Source: Halovulum marinum
GTDB taxonomy: Bacteria > Pseudomonadota > Alphaproteobacteria > Rhodobacterales > Rhodobacteraceae
Length of the DNA: 36,591 bases
Assembly (NCBI RefSeq): GCF_009697225.1
Contig: NZ_WIND01000027.1
Coordinates: 1-36,591 of the forward strand
Direction: 5' to 3'
Within the stretch, counting starts at the first letter, position 1, and every line of letters starts with the position of its first letter. Shown here in pieces: positions 6,935 to 15,336 of the stretch. The notes under the pieces are model-generated. The model did no database searches, was not told the DNA's origin, and worked only from the letters and a program-made list of their open reading frames with translations. Made by a program: the position numbers and the translations under genes.

Positions 6935-7800
6935 GCAGTGCATCGAACGCCGAGGTAACCGGGGGCAATGCCCGTCGTCTGCCCCTTGTCATCTCGATCC
7001 AGAGCCAGGTGGCCTTCGGGCATGTTGGCAACTCGGCCGCGGCCCTTCCGATGCGCGCCTGCGGGGTGGATGTGGTCGAAGTTCCGACGACGCTGCTGTC
7101 CAATCACCCCCACTATCCCACGATGCGCGGCTGCATCTTGGACGCCGATCTCGTCGCCGACATCCTGACGGGTCTTCTCGAGCGCGACTTGGGCACGCGC
7201 GCGGCGGTGATCCTGTCCGGCTTCATGGGCCAGGCAGAGACAGCGTCGGCCGTGGCCGGTTTCGTGCGGCAGGTTCGCGCGGTCAATCCGCGCCTCGTCT
7301 ATGCCTGCGACCCGGTCATGGGCGACAGCGATCTGGGCCACTTCGCCAATGCGCCCCTACGCGAGGCGTTCCGCGACGAACTGGTGCCGCTAGCCGACGT
7401 GATCCTGCCCAACGCCTTCGAACTTCAGACGCTCTCGGGCATTCAGGTCACTGGTCCGGACGCCGTTTCCGAAGCCCGGGCCGTTCTGGATTGCCCGGCG
7501 GTGGTCGCGACCTCGGTGCCGGTGCCCTCGCGGCCCACACGGCTGGCCACCGTCACGACGACGGCGCGCGGCTGCGCCTCGGTCGAGGTCGACCGACTGC
7601 CGGTGCGTCCTGCCGGCACGGGCGATCTGTTCGCCGGGCTTGTCGCCGCACGGATTGCATTGGGAACGGAGCTGGAGGCGGCGGTGGCCCGCGCAGTGGC
7701 TGGCGTAGGGGTGGCGTTGTCGCGCACCGGGACCGAGCCGTGGGCGGAAATGCCGATCACCGCCGCGCTGGACGCCATAGTCGCAGCGGGCGGCGATTGA
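6931..7800 (+). CDS. pdxY: Pyridoxal kinase
   Basis: The 289-aa protein belongs to the ribokinase-like PdxK/PdxY family, which phosphorylates pyridoxal to pyridoxal 5'-phosphate in the cytoplasm. Visible motifs are SIQSQVAFGHVGNSAA at the substrate site, YACDPVMGD in the nucleotide-binding region, and the catalytic anion-hole motif PAGTGDLFAGL near residue 230. The ATG at 6931 overlaps the MOSC stop as ATGA and is preferred over the upstream GTG at 6904. The gene converges with nnrU, with only 25 bp between the two stops. Confidence 0.9.
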   Translation: MSSASNAEVTGGNARRLPLVISIQSQVAFGHVGNSAAALPMRACGVDVVEVPTTLLSNHPHYPTMRGCILDADLVADILTGLLERDLGTRAAVILSGFMGQAETASAVAGFVRQVRAVNPRLVYACDPVMGDSDLGHFANAPLREAFRDELVPLADVILPNAFELQTLSGIQVTGPDAVSEARAVLDCPAVVATSVPVPSRPTRLATVTTTARGCASVEVDRLPVRPAGTGDLFAGLVAARIALGTELEAAVARAVAGVGVALSRTGTEPWAEMPITAALDAIVAAGGD

Positions 7801-7825
7801 GGCTGGGCACCCGCGGACCGGCCCC

Positions 7826-8497
7826 CTACGGCAGAAAGCGCCAGAGCACGCCGACGCCCGCGATCCATGGGTGCAGCAGGACCAGCACGGCGACCGCCAC
7901 CAGAGCCAGCGCAAGTCGCAGGACGGTGCCGGGCGTGGGCCGCAGCCTCGCGGCGCGCATGTCGGCGACCGTCTTCCGCCAGGCGGTCTCGCCCATCTCG
8001 CGCCGGCGCCTTCGGTCGATCATCGCCATGCCGATCAGCGAGAAAGCCGCCATGCTGCCGAACAGCAGCACATGGGCGAGATCGCCGTTGGCGACCAGAT
8101 GCGCCGCCGACCACAGCAGGAAGGCGGCCAAGACCGGATGGCGGACCCAGCGGAGGAGGCCCGCCTTCTCGGGATCGAAGGCGGCGTTGCGCGCACCGCC
8201 AAAGGACAGCGGGTTGGGCCTACCCAGACCGAAGGCGAGGACCGTCGCGGCGAGGATCATCGCCGCCAGAACGATCCTCCCGGCGTGAGGAGGCTCACCC
8301 CAGAGCGCGACGCGCGGCGCGTGACGGGCGGCGACAAAGACGGCTCCGAGCAGCGCGATCGAGAGGACCGAATAGGCGATCCCGAACCCGGCCGGGCCAA
8401 GCCGGGCGACAAGCCAGGTCCTTACCGGCGGGCGCAGCGGCACCGAGTGCAGGATGAAGAACGCGGCAAGCGCGGCGGCGAAGACAATCCAACCCAT
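7826..8497 (-). CDS. nnrU: NnrU family membrane protein
   Basis: This 223-aa protein starts MGWIVFAAALAAFFILHSVP and has about six membrane segments. The conserved stretch RPNPLSFGGARNAAFDPEKA followed by RWVRHPVLAAFLLWS places it in the NnrU/isoprenylcysteine methyltransferase-like membrane family. NnrU is needed for nitrite or NO metabolism in Rhodobacter sphaeroides. The ATG at 8497 lies 4 bp after the nnrS stop, consistent with one transcript. A longer frame upstream only reads through nnrS. Confidence 0.85.
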   Translation of the reverse strand: MGWIVFAAALAAFFILHSVPLRPPVRTWLVARLGPAGFGIAYSVLSIALLGAVFVAARHAPRVALWGEPPHAGRIVLAAMILAATVLAFGLGRPNPLSFGGARNAAFDPEKAGLLRWVRHPVLAAFLLWSAAHLVANGDLAHVLLFGSMAAFSLIGMAMIDRRRRREMGETAWRKTVADMRAARLRPTPGTVLRLALALVAVAVLVLLHPWIAGVGVLWRFLP

Positions 8498-8501
8498 GCC
8501 G

Positions 8502-9701
8502 CTAGCGGTCAGGTCGGGCCGCCAGCAGACCGGGCCCATAAACCGCGCAGAAGCTGCCGAAGGCTGCGATCCAGGCCAGTCCAGACAGCGCGTGCAGCGT
8601 GCTGGCGTACGCCGGAAGCGCGGCACCGAGCAGCCGGAAGGCCACCGAAAGAATCACGGCCACGTAGATCGCCTGTGTCCCGGGGCTGGCGGTCAGCGTC
8701 CTGCCGGTATGGCCCAGCGTCGCCCGCGTTATCACCGCCAGTGTCATCAGCCCGATGGCCCCAGCCATCCACACATGCTGCGCTGCCGCCAGGTCCACCG
8801 CATCCGGCCGGAGGATCGCCGCACCCAGCATCAGCGCCCCGAGCGGGACGAAAGCGTAGCCGGCATGCAGGACCAGCACCAGCGGCTCCGTCCATGTCCG
8901 CGCGCCCGCCCATCGCGCGAGACGCCAGAAATGCACCCCGGCCGCGGCGATCAACGCCGCGCCGCTTGCCGGGGCGACGGGCAGGACCACCCAGAGCAGC
9001 AATGCGCCTACGAGCGCCATCAGCGCGAGCTTGTCGAAGATCTGCATCGGCGGGACAGGCAGCCGGCCGGGTCCGCGCTTGACGAGCCAATTGCGGCTGA
9101 AAGACGGTATGATCCGGCCGCCGATCACCGCGATCATCAGGATCGCCGCGGCAAGTCCAAGGCGCAGCCCGTAGCCCCGGGCCGCATCATCCCCGCGCGC
9201 GGCCTCCCAATGAAAGATCGCGTTTCCGGCGATAAGCACAGCCAGCATCGCCAGCACGATGAGGTTGCGCCAGTTCCGGCCGCGCACGATCTCGCGGGCG
9301 ATGACGGCGGCGAGCGTGACGGGAAATGCCAGGTCGGCCAGGGCCACGGCTATCGCCGGCAGCCCCTCCGAGATCAGCACGGCCAGCCGACCCAGCAACC
9401 AGAGCGCGAACAGGCCGCCAAGCGGCCATCCCACGATAGGCAGCCTTCCGGTCCAGTTTGGCACGGCGGTGAGCAGGAAGCCCGCGACGATGGCACCGAG
9501 ATAACCGAACAGGAACTCATGCGCGTGCCAGCCGACCGGGTCCCAGGCCGTCGGGAGGTCTATCCTGCCTGTCAGCATGAACACCCAGAGCGCCATGGCC
9601 AATGCGGCCCAGATTGCGCCGCCGAGGAAAAACGGTCGGAAGCCGTAGGTCAGGATTGCGGGTCCGGTCCAGGCGCGCATCTGTTCCGCGGTCGTGCTCA
9701 T
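8502..9701 (-). CDS. nnrS: NnrS haem/copper membrane protein
   Basis: The 399-aa protein begins with the NnrS signature ILTYGFRPFFLGGAIWA and has about twelve hydrophobic segments. Conserved histidines are in DPVGWHAHEFLFGYLGA, HAGYAFVPLG, HVWMAGAIG and RATLGHTGR, fitting reported haem and copper binding. NnrS protects cells against nitrosative stress by limiting formation of iron-nitrosyl complexes (established for Vibrio and Rhodobacter homologues). Its start overlaps the end of the cyclo-ligase gene by 4 bp (9698-9701), so it is part of the minus-strand NO operon. Confidence 0.93.
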   Translation of the reverse strand: MSTTAEQMRAWTGPAILTYGFRPFFLGGAIWAALAMALWVFMLTGRIDLPTAWDPVGWHAHEFLFGYLGAIVAGFLLTAVPNWTGRLPIVGWPLGGLFALWLLGRLAVLISEGLPAIAVALADLAFPVTLAAVIAREIVRGRNWRNLIVLAMLAVLIAGNAIFHWEAARGDDAARGYGLRLGLAAAILMIAVIGGRIIPSFSRNWLVKRGPGRLPVPPMQIFDKLALMALVGALLLWVVLPVAPASGAALIAAAGVHFWRLARWAGARTWTEPLVLVLHAGYAFVPLGALMLGAAILRPDAVDLAAAQHVWMAGAIGLMTLAVITRATLGHTGRTLTASPGTQAIYVAVILSVAFRLLGAALPAYASTLHALSGLAWIAAFGSFCAVYGPGLLAARPDR

Positions 9702-10399
9702 TTCCGCTCTCCCGACACCTGCACGCCCACCTCGGTCAGGATGACGTCGAGCGGGATGTCGTGCGGCTGCGGAAAGATCGTCGCCAGCCGCGATGACTGG
9801 AACCCGATCCCGATGGTGGCGGGGCGCGGCGACAGCGCGGCAAGCGTCCGGTCGAAATAGCCGCCTCCATAGCCAAGGCGATAGGCGGCATCGTCCCAGC
9901 CCACCAGTGGGGCCAGCATGATATCGGGCTCGACGACGGCGGCGTCGGGCGACGGCACCGGAATGTTCCAGTCGCCGCGCACCATGCGCGCCTCGGGGGT
10001 CCAGCGACGGAACACCAGCGGCGCGGCCTTCACTTCCACCAACGGCAGGGCCACGGTCACGCCCTTCTCGTGAAGCTCTGTCATCAGCGGGCGCAGGTCC
10101 GGCTCTCCCTTGATCGGCCAGTAGGCCGAGAAGACACGGCCGCGCGCGCCGTCGAAACGCTCTTCCAGCAACCCACGCAGACCGGCGATCAATGCCGCGC
10201 CGACGGCTTTGCGGTCAGCCACGCTCAAGGCGTCGCGCTCGGCCCGCAGTCGCGTGCGTTCGCTCCGGCGCCACCGCGCCACGTCGCGGGCCTGCTGCGG
10301 ATCGACGGCGAGCGGGTCGAAATAATCCGGCGCGACCTCCTGCGCCATGCAGGGCGATGAGGCGTAGCGGCCGGGACTGTCTTTGCGCCTCTCAGTCAA
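9698..10399 (-). CDS. 5-formyltetrahydrofolate cyclo-ligase family protein
   Basis: This 233-aa protein has the family motifs VFSAYWPIKGEPDL, LPLVEVKAAPLVFRRW and GYGGGYFDRTLA. The enzyme converts 5-formyl-THF to 5,10-methenyl-THF with ATP. The proposed start is TTG at 10399: it forms a TTGA overlap with the upstream stop, has GGAGG 8 bp upstream and keeps the SPGRYASSPC segment that I recall from rhodobacterial homologues. The first in-frame ATG (10348) would delete that segment. It is an odd member of an NO-stress operon, perhaps a passenger or linked to repair of one-carbon metabolism. Confidence 0.85.
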   Translation of the reverse strand: MTERRKDSPGRYASSPCMAQEVAPDYFDPLAVDPQQARDVARWRRSERTRLRAERDALSVADRKAVGAALIAGLRGLLEERFDGARGRVFSAYWPIKGEPDLRPLMTELHEKGVTVALPLVEVKAAPLVFRRWTPEARMVRGDWNIPVPSPDAAVVEPDIMLAPLVGWDDAAYRLGYGGGYFDRTLAALSPRPATIGIGFQSSRLATIFPQPHDIPLDVILTEVGVQVSGERK

Positions 10400-10776
10400 G
10401 GAAAGCCCTCCGCGTCGAGCAGAGCGCAAAGGTGATCGCGCAGCACGACGGCCTGGTTGTGCTCTCGGTCTCTGGCGGCGATGAGCAGCGTGACGCGTCC
10501 CTTTCGGCACCAGTCAAGGCATCGCCCGACCGCGTCGGAATTGTCCTCCAGCTCCGACAGGTAGCGGCGGCGGAACTCCGGCCACTTTTCCGCGTCGTGA
10601 TCAAACCACTTGCGAAGCTCGGAGGACGGCGCGACCTCGCGGATCCAGTCGTCGTGCTTCAGGTCTTCCTTGGAGATCCCGCGCGGCCAGATGCGATCGA
10701 CGAGGATTCGTGCGCCCGACGTCTCGCCGACGTCGTCGTACACCCGCGCGACACTCACCCTGCCACCCGATGCCAC
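10396..10776 (-). CDS. DUF488 family protein (YeaO-like)
   Basis: The 126-aa protein carries RILVDRIWPRGISKEDLKHD near residue 25 and RYLSELED further on, typical of the short YeaO-type DUF488 family. Biochemical function is unknown. The gene sits 4 bp downstream of the AhpD-like gene and overlaps the cyclo-ligase start (TTGA), so it is inside the operon. A GTG at codon 7 (MSVARVYDDVG) could be an alternative start. Confidence 0.85.
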   Translation of the reverse strand: MASGGRVSVARVYDDVGETSGARILVDRIWPRGISKEDLKHDDWIREVAPSSELRKWFDHDAEKWPEFRRRYLSELEDNSDAVGRCLDWCRKGRVTLLIAARDREHNQAVVLRDHLCALLDAEGFP

Positions 10777-10780
10777 GGCG

Positions 10781-11110
10781 TCAGCCCTCGTCCATCAGCT
10801 CGAGCGCCTTGATCGAATGGGCGTAGGCCGCACCGGCACGCATCTCGGCCGCCACCCAGATCGCCTCCATGATCTGTTCGTTCGACGCCCCGTCCCGGCG
10901 CGCGGCCTTCACGTGACCGTCGATGCACCTCGGGCACTGCGTGACATGTGCAACCGCGACGGCGATCAGCTGCTTCGTCCGCGCGTCAAGAGCGCCTTCG
11001 GCGAAGACGGCCTTCGAGAACGCCCGGAAAGCGTCCTCCGCATCGGGGGCGAGCGCCTTGCGGCGCTCAGCCATTTCACGCGTGGGCTTGGGAAAGCGAA
11101 GTTCGGACAT
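10781..11110 (-). CDS. Carboxymuconolactone decarboxylase / AhpD-like protein
   Basis: The 109-aa protein has the AhpD-like core with a redox-type CxxC and downstream histidine: HVTQCPRCIDGH (Cys59, Cys62, His66). The C-terminal helix EQIMEAIWVAAEMRAGAAY follows the family. AhpD-like proteins are alkylhydroperoxidases or thiol reductases, so a role in peroxide or nitrosative defence fits the surrounding genes. The exact substrate is unknown. Confidence 0.85.
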   Translation of the reverse strand: MSELRFPKPTREMAERRKALAPDAEDAFRAFSKAVFAEGALDARTKQLIAVAVAHVTQCPRCIDGHVKAARRDGASNEQIMEAIWVAAEMRAGAAYAHSIKALELMDEG

Positions 11111-11125
11111 CGGCGTGACCCCTCG

Positions 11126-11440
11126 CTATTCGCGCCAGTAGTCGTTGGCCGCAGCGACCGTCGCAAAGTAGTCCGCGACAACGCCGGACACGTCGATCAG
11201 GCTTTGCGGATCGTGTGCATAGTTGGGCCGCAGCGCGTGCAGCGCGTCGATGTCGGTCTGCGTCGTCGTCACCGCCTTCCGTGCCATCGAGACGGCAAGG
11301 TCGAACCCTTCGGCCGGCGTTTCGGTCATCAGGCTCGGCAGCCAGGTTTCCTCGGCAGGGTCTTGAGACGCCTCCTGTGCGATCGCTGGCCCGGCTGCGA
11401 GCGCGGCCAGGCAGATGATTGTGGCGGATATCTTTCGCAT
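11126..11440 (-). CDS. Secreted hypothetical protein
   Basis: This 104-aa protein has a clear signal peptide (MRKISATIICLAALAAGPAIA, cleavage after AIA-Q) and a small helical domain with VSMARKAVTTTQTDIDAL and VVADYFATVAAANDYW. It carries no cysteines in the mature part. AGGAGCC precedes the ATG at good spacing. The family is not recognised. Its place between hemerythrin and AhpD-like genes suggests a periplasmic role in the NO-response operon. Confidence 0.7.
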   Translation of the reverse strand: MRKISATIICLAALAAGPAIAQEASQDPAEETWLPSLMTETPAEGFDLAVSMARKAVTTTQTDIDALHALRPNYAHDPQSLIDVSGVVADYFATVAAANDYWRE

Positions 11441-11490
11441 GGTTCTGGCTCCTTTTTTACTAGCGGTCGGACGGTGCCTACCCTGAAAAA

Positions 11491-11970
11491 TTATTTGGAC
11501 ACCCCGTCGAACTGTGGGAACAGCACGTCATTCTCCAGTCGGATGTGCTCTGTCAGATCGTCGACGAGTTCAGCAAGCTCGGCATAGAGCGTTGCCCAGC
11601 TGGTGCACGCGCCCCGCGGCGGGTTCATGTCGTGCGTCAGGCTTCGGATCCTGCTGATCTCACGTGCGTGACCGTCGTGATCGGCACGTATTGCCGCAAG
11701 CGGATCTTCGATTCCGGGTCCACCACCCCTTCGGATGGCCGGAAAGAGGATCAGTTCCTCCTTCCTCATATGCACCTCCATCTCGCCGACCATTTCGGCA
11801 AGAAGGTCGGCCAACCCCTTTGGCACGCCAACGTCGTCGCAATGCAGATCTTCGACCATTTCGGCCAACTTGACCAAGCTGGTCAGTTGCCTGCGGTGAC
11901 GGGCGTGGTAGCGCGTCTCGATATAGCGGGTCAGCTCGGCAGCGTCGTAGATGGGGGCGGCTTCGGTCAT
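11491..11970 (-). CDS. Hemerythrin domain protein (RIC/YtfE/DnrN-like)
   Basis: The 159-aa protein is a four-helix hemerythrin domain. It shows ETRYHARHRRQL, the HxxxE pair EVHMRKEELILFP, ADHDGHAREI and a second HxxxE in LTEHIRLENDVLFP, which together give the di-iron ligands. The sequence resembles the C-terminal domain of RIC (repair of iron centres) proteins such as YtfE, but the N-terminal ScdA_N region with its CC motif is missing. It probably binds NO or O2, or repairs iron-sulphur clusters. It lies 15 bp downstream of the globin gene. Confidence 0.88.
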   Translation of the reverse strand: MTEAAPIYDAAELTRYIETRYHARHRRQLTSLVKLAEMVEDLHCDDVGVPKGLADLLAEMVGEMEVHMRKEELILFPAIRRGGGPGIEDPLAAIRADHDGHAREISRIRSLTHDMNPPRGACTSWATLYAELAELVDDLTEHIRLENDVLFPQFDGVSK

Positions 11971-11985
11971 CGGGCACTCCTCGCC

Positions 11986-12441
11986 TCAGCACAGCTTGGG
12001 AACGGCGTCCGGGCCGGCTCTTGCCTGCTCGACCGCGATGTTCAGGGAGCGGGCGATGCGCTCTGCGCGCTCGATCACGTGCTCGGCGCCCGCTGGCGTG
12101 CAGGTCTCGCCAGCGGTCTCTCGGAACAGGGCGAGCCACCGCTCGAAATGTGCCCGCTCGACCGGCAGTCGCGCATGAGCCGGCACCGGCTTCCCGTGAT
12201 AGCCTCCGGTCATCAGTGCGACCGATGACCAGAAAACCACCATGCGGTCGAGATGCGGCGCCCAGTCGGATATCCGGGCCTTGAAGATCGGGCCGAGGAC
12301 CGCGTCCCGACGCACCTTGTCGTAAAAGCGCTCCACGAGTGCGCGCAGCACCCGCTCGTCGAGACCCGTCTCGGCCATGATAGAAGCGGTCATCTCGGGT
12401 CTCGCCGAGGCGATGTGTGGCTTGGCGTTCGGCGACGTCAT
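11986..12441 (-). CDS. Group III truncated haemoglobin
   Basis: The 151-aa protein (counted from the ATG at 12441) has the 2-on-2 globin pattern of group III: LVERFYDKVRRDAVLGPIF, HLDRMVVFWSSVAL, then PAHARLPVERAHFERWL, where His89 is in the position of the proximal haem ligand. It probably binds or detoxifies NO. The 12441 start has GGAG six bases upstream; the upstream ATG at 12456 has a weaker site and would add only five residues. It is the first gene of the minus-strand NO operon and is divergent from the Rrf2 regulator. Confidence 0.88.
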   Translation of the reverse strand: MTSPNAKPHIASARPEMTASIMAETGLDERVLRALVERFYDKVRRDAVLGPIFKARISDWAPHLDRMVVFWSSVALMTGGYHGKPVPAHARLPVERAHFERWLALFRETAGETCTPAGAEHVIERAERIARSLNIAVEQARAGPDAVPKLC

Positions 12442-12490
12442 CGATTGCTCCGGCATTCCGCTCTTGCAAAACAGCCTATATCTGCTAATC

Positions 12491-12505
12491 GGTATTGTAA
12501 ATGCC
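12491..12505. promoter_or_regulatory. Candidate NsrR/Rrf2-type operator
   Basis: GGTATT-GTA-AATGCC is an imperfect palindrome with 5 of 6 matching arm positions. It lies between the divergent globin and Rrf2 genes, 25 bp before the Rrf2 start. AT-rich dyads with AATGC/AATAC arms are typical of NsrR-type sites. It could control both directions at once. Only one site was seen and no -35/-10 pair was convincingly placed. Confidence 0.45.
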
Positions 12506-12529
12506 TATTCAGAGCGGAACTCGGCAACC

Positions 12530-12946
12530 ATGCGCCTCACCTCCTTCACCGATTATGGGCTGCGCATGCTGATGCGCATGGCGAGCGAGCCGGAACGCGC
12601 CTACTCCTCCGCCGAGCTGGCCGACGAGTTCGGTTTGTCGCGCAACCACCTTGCGAAGATCATGCAGCGGCTCTCCCGCGGCGGGCTGATCGAGACGCGG
12701 CGCGGTGGCGGCGGCGGCGCCGTTCTCGCAAAGCCGGCGAGCGAGATCCGCCTCGGCGCAATCGTCCGGTTGCTGGAGGAGGGTCAGCCGCTTGTCGAGT
12801 GCTTCGCGGCCGACGGTGGCGATTGTTCGATCGACGGCCAGTGTCGCCTGAAGGCCCGCCTCCGTTCCGCCGAAGCGGCGTTTCTCGCCGATCTCGACCG
12901 GTCCACGCTCGCCGACATCGCCCTGAAACCCGCCCGCGCGGCCTGA
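12530..12946 (+). CDS. Rrf2 family regulator, NsrR-like
   Basis: This 138-aa protein has the Rrf2 winged helix (MRLTSFTDYGLRMLMRMA, then LADEFGLSRNHLAKIMQRLS and the GGLIETRRGGGGG wing). Its cysteine trio Cys91, Cys99 and Cys105 (ECF to GDCS to GQCR) matches the iron-sulphur ligand region of NsrR and IscR. With NO-defence genes divergent to it, NsrR-like NO sensing is the best guess. RirA or IscR-like iron sensing is the alternative. The start at 12530 gives the exact family N-terminus. The stop lies 22 bp before ccoN, so it is probably the first gene of the oxidase transcript. Confidence 0.88.
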   Translation: MRLTSFTDYGLRMLMRMASEPERAYSSAELADEFGLSRNHLAKIMQRLSRGGLIETRRGGGGGAVLAKPASEIRLGAIVRLLEEGQPLVECFAADGGDCSIDGQCRLKARLRSAEAAFLADLDRSTLADIALKPARAA

Positions 12947-12968
12947 CCCCGAGAGACAGGAGACAGAC

Positions 12969-14603
12969 ATGATCGCAACCCTGACGCTCCGGGAAAGACG
13001 CATCGGGCTCGGCCTGTCGGTCGCGCTGGCTGTGCTCGGCCTGGCCATGGCAGCGGCGGCCAGGACGGGACCGATGGCCGTCCATGGCGGCATGGCCCTG
13101 ATCCTGGGCCTGGTGCTCATCTTCGCCATCGGCGGCGCGCTCTACGATCACCCCGAACAGGGCGAGGACCGCCTGACCCGTTACTACGACGCGCCGACGC
13201 GCTTCGGGATCGTCATGACACTGATCTGGGCGGTGATCGGCATGGGCGTCGGTGTCTGGCTGGCCGCCTTGATGTACTGGCCCGAGGCAACGCCCCCCTG
13301 GCCGGCGACGAGCTTCGGCCGCCTGCGGCCCGTGCACACGTCCGGGGTGATCTTCGGCTTCGGCGGCAACGCGCTGATTGCGACCTCGTTCTGGGTGCTG
13401 CAACGGACCTCGCGGGCCCGGCTGGCCGATGCGGTAAGCCCGTGGGTCGTGCTGATCGGGTACAACCTCTTCTGCCTCTGGGCGGCGAGCGGCTACCTGA
13501 TGGGGTCCACCCAGTCCAAGGAATATGCCGAACCGGAATGGTACGCCGACATCTGGCTGACGATCGTCTGGGTGACCTATTTCGTGCTCTACATCCGCAC
13601 GCTCGCGCGCCGGGCGGAGCCGCATATCTACGTCGCGAACTGGTACTACATGGCCTTCATCCTGGTGGTGGCGTTGCTGCACATCGTGAACAACCTCGCT
13701 CTCCCGGTCAGCTGGACAGGCGCCGAGAGCTTCCCCGTTTGGGCCGGCGTGCAGGATGCGATGATCCAGTGGTGGTATGGCCACAACGCGGTGGCGTTCT
13801 TCTTGACGGCCGGGTTCCTGGGCATGCTCTACTATTTCCTGCCGGTGCGCGCGCAGCGGCCGATCTGGTCCTATCGGCTGTCGATCCTGAGCTTCTGGGG
13901 CATCGTCTTCTTCTACATGTGGGCGGGCTCGCACCATCTGCACTACACCGCGCTGCCCTACTGGGTGCAGACGCTGGGCATGACCTTCTCGGTCATGCTG
14001 CTGGTGCCCTCCTGGGCCTCGGCCGGCAATGCCATCGCCACGCTCAACGGCGCCTGGCACAAGGTCCGCGACGACGCCACGCTCCGTTTCATGTTCGTGG
14101 CGGCGGTGTTCTACGGCCTTTCGACGTTCGAAGGTTCCTTTCTCGCCATCCGGCCGGTCAATTCGCTGTCGCACTACACCGACTGGACGGTCGGGCACGT
14201 CCATTCCGGAACACTGGGCTGGGTGGCCATGATCGTCTTCGGTGCAATCTACACGCTGGTGCCGCGCCTTTCGGGACGTGACACCATGGCTTGGCCCAAG
14301 GCCATCGAATGGCATTTCTGGCTCGCCGTCGCGGGCACGCTGGTCTACGTCGTCGCGCTCTGGAACGCAGGCATCACTCAAGGTTTGATGTGGCGCGCCT
14401 ACGACGAGAACGGCGCGCTCTCCTACAGCTTCATCCAGTCGGTCGAGGCGATGCTGCCCTACTACGCCGCGCGCACCCTCGGCGGAACGCTGTTCCTCGC
14501 CGGCGCCGTGCTCTGCGCGCTCAACTGCCGGGCCACCATGCGGACCGCGGGCGATCGGGTGGACGCCACCGACCGTCCGCTCGCGGCGCAGCCGGCGGAG
14601 TGA
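12969..14603 (+). CDS. ccoN: cbb3-type cytochrome c oxidase subunit I
   Basis: The 544-aa membrane protein is the catalytic haem-copper subunit that reduces O2 with high affinity. Ligands are visible: His123 (RPVHTSG) and His412 for low-spin haem b, His410 (VGHVHSG) for haem b3, and His272 (WWYGHNAV) with His322/His323 (AGSHHLHY) for CuB. It has an N-terminal extension with one or two extra helices before the core. An AGGAGA precedes the ATG. The 22-bp gap to the Rrf2 gene leaves no room for a separate promoter unless it lies within that gene. No FNR box was seen. Confidence 0.96.
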   Translation: MIATLTLRERRIGLGLSVALAVLGLAMAAAARTGPMAVHGGMALILGLVLIFAIGGALYDHPEQGEDRLTRYYDAPTRFGIVMTLIWAVIGMGVGVWLAALMYWPEATPPWPATSFGRLRPVHTSGVIFGFGGNALIATSFWVLQRTSRARLADAVSPWVVLIGYNLFCLWAASGYLMGSTQSKEYAEPEWYADIWLTIVWVTYFVLYIRTLARRAEPHIYVANWYYMAFILVVALLHIVNNLALPVSWTGAESFPVWAGVQDAMIQWWYGHNAVAFFLTAGFLGMLYYFLPVRAQRPIWSYRLSILSFWGIVFFYMWAGSHHLHYTALPYWVQTLGMTFSVMLLVPSWASAGNAIATLNGAWHKVRDDATLRFMFVAAVFYGLSTFEGSFLAIRPVNSLSHYTDWTVGHVHSGTLGWVAMIVFGAIYTLVPRLSGRDTMAWPKAIEWHFWLAVAGTLVYVVALWNAGITQGLMWRAYDENGALSYSFIQSVEAMLPYYAARTLGGTLFLAGAVLCALNCRATMRTAGDRVDATDRPLAAQPAE

Positions 14604-14607
14604 TGCC

Positions 14608-15336
14608 ATGCTGAAGCTGCACTACAATCTCGAGAAAATATCCATGGGTCTCGTCGGCGCCATCATTGCGGTGGCTTCGGTGGGCGGCATCGTGGAAATC
14701 GCGCCGCTCTTCACCATCGAGCAGACGGTCGAGATCCCCGACGATCTGCGCCCGCACACGCCGCTGGAGCTTGCCGGGCGCGAGATTTACATCCGCGAGG
14801 GCTGTTATGCCTGTCACAGCCAGATGGTGCGCAGCCTCGCCGACGAGATCGACCGGTACGGACCCTATTCGCTGGCGGCGGAAAGCGCGTGGGATCGGCC
14901 GATGCTCTGGGGATCGAAGCGCACGGGGCCCGACCTTGCCCGCGTCGGCGAGAAATACTCGGACGCCTGGCACGTCGCGCACCTCATCGATCCGCGCAGC
15001 GTGATCCCCGTGTCGATCATGCCCGCTTATCCGTGGCTGACCAGGCCGCTCGAAACCGATCTGATCGAGGGCAACCTCGCGACGCTCGCGCGCCTTGGCG
15101 TGCCCTACGACGAGACAATGGTCGAGAATGCCCTTGCCGATGCCCGGGCACAGGCTCGGCCCGACAGCGACGGCGTCGACGGGTTGCTGGAGCGCTACGG
15201 CGAGGACATCGCCGTGCGCGCCTTCGACGGGGACCCGTCGAGCCTGACCGAGATGGATGCGCTTGTTGCCTACCTGCAATCGCTCGGCACGCTGACCGAC
15301 GCCCCCTACGAGATGCTTGCGGAGGAGACGCGATGA
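14608..15336 (+). CDS. ccoO: cbb3 oxidase subunit II, mono-haem cytochrome c
   Basis: The 242-aa protein has one N-terminal membrane anchor (ISMGLVGAIIAVASVGGI) and a periplasmic cytochrome c domain with Cys66-Cys69-His70 (GCYACHSQM) and an axial Met in SIMPAYPWL (Met138). It passes electrons from CcoP towards CcoN. The gene starts 4 bp after ccoN and its stop overlaps the ccoQ start as ATGA. Confidence 0.96.
   Translation: MLKLHYNLEKISMGLVGAIIAVASVGGIVEIAPLFTIEQTVEIPDDLRPHTPLELAGREIYIREGCYACHSQMVRSLADEIDRYGPYSLAAESAWDRPMLWGSKRTGPDLARVGEKYSDAWHVAHLIDPRSVIPVSIMPAYPWLTRPLETDLIEGNLATLARLGVPYDETMVENALADARAQARPDSDGVDGLLERYGEDIAVRAFDGDPSSLTEMDALVAYLQSLGTLTDAPYEMLAEETR

Noticed and set aside
8454-9860. 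Long plus-strand open frame of 468 codons opposite nnrS
   Set aside because: It is rich in Arg, Gln, His and Pro, has no family motifs and is fully antisense to nnrS and the cyclo-ligase gene. It is a GC-rich shadow frame.
12946-12969. Possible FNR/FixK box before ccoN
   Set aside because: The 22-bp gap has no TTGAT-N4-ATCAA-like sequence, and none was found in the wider regulator upstream region.
12660-14609. Minus-strand open frame of 649 codons opposite ccoN
   Set aside because: It is antisense to a gene with complete catalytic ligands and has low-complexity composition. It is not a gene.
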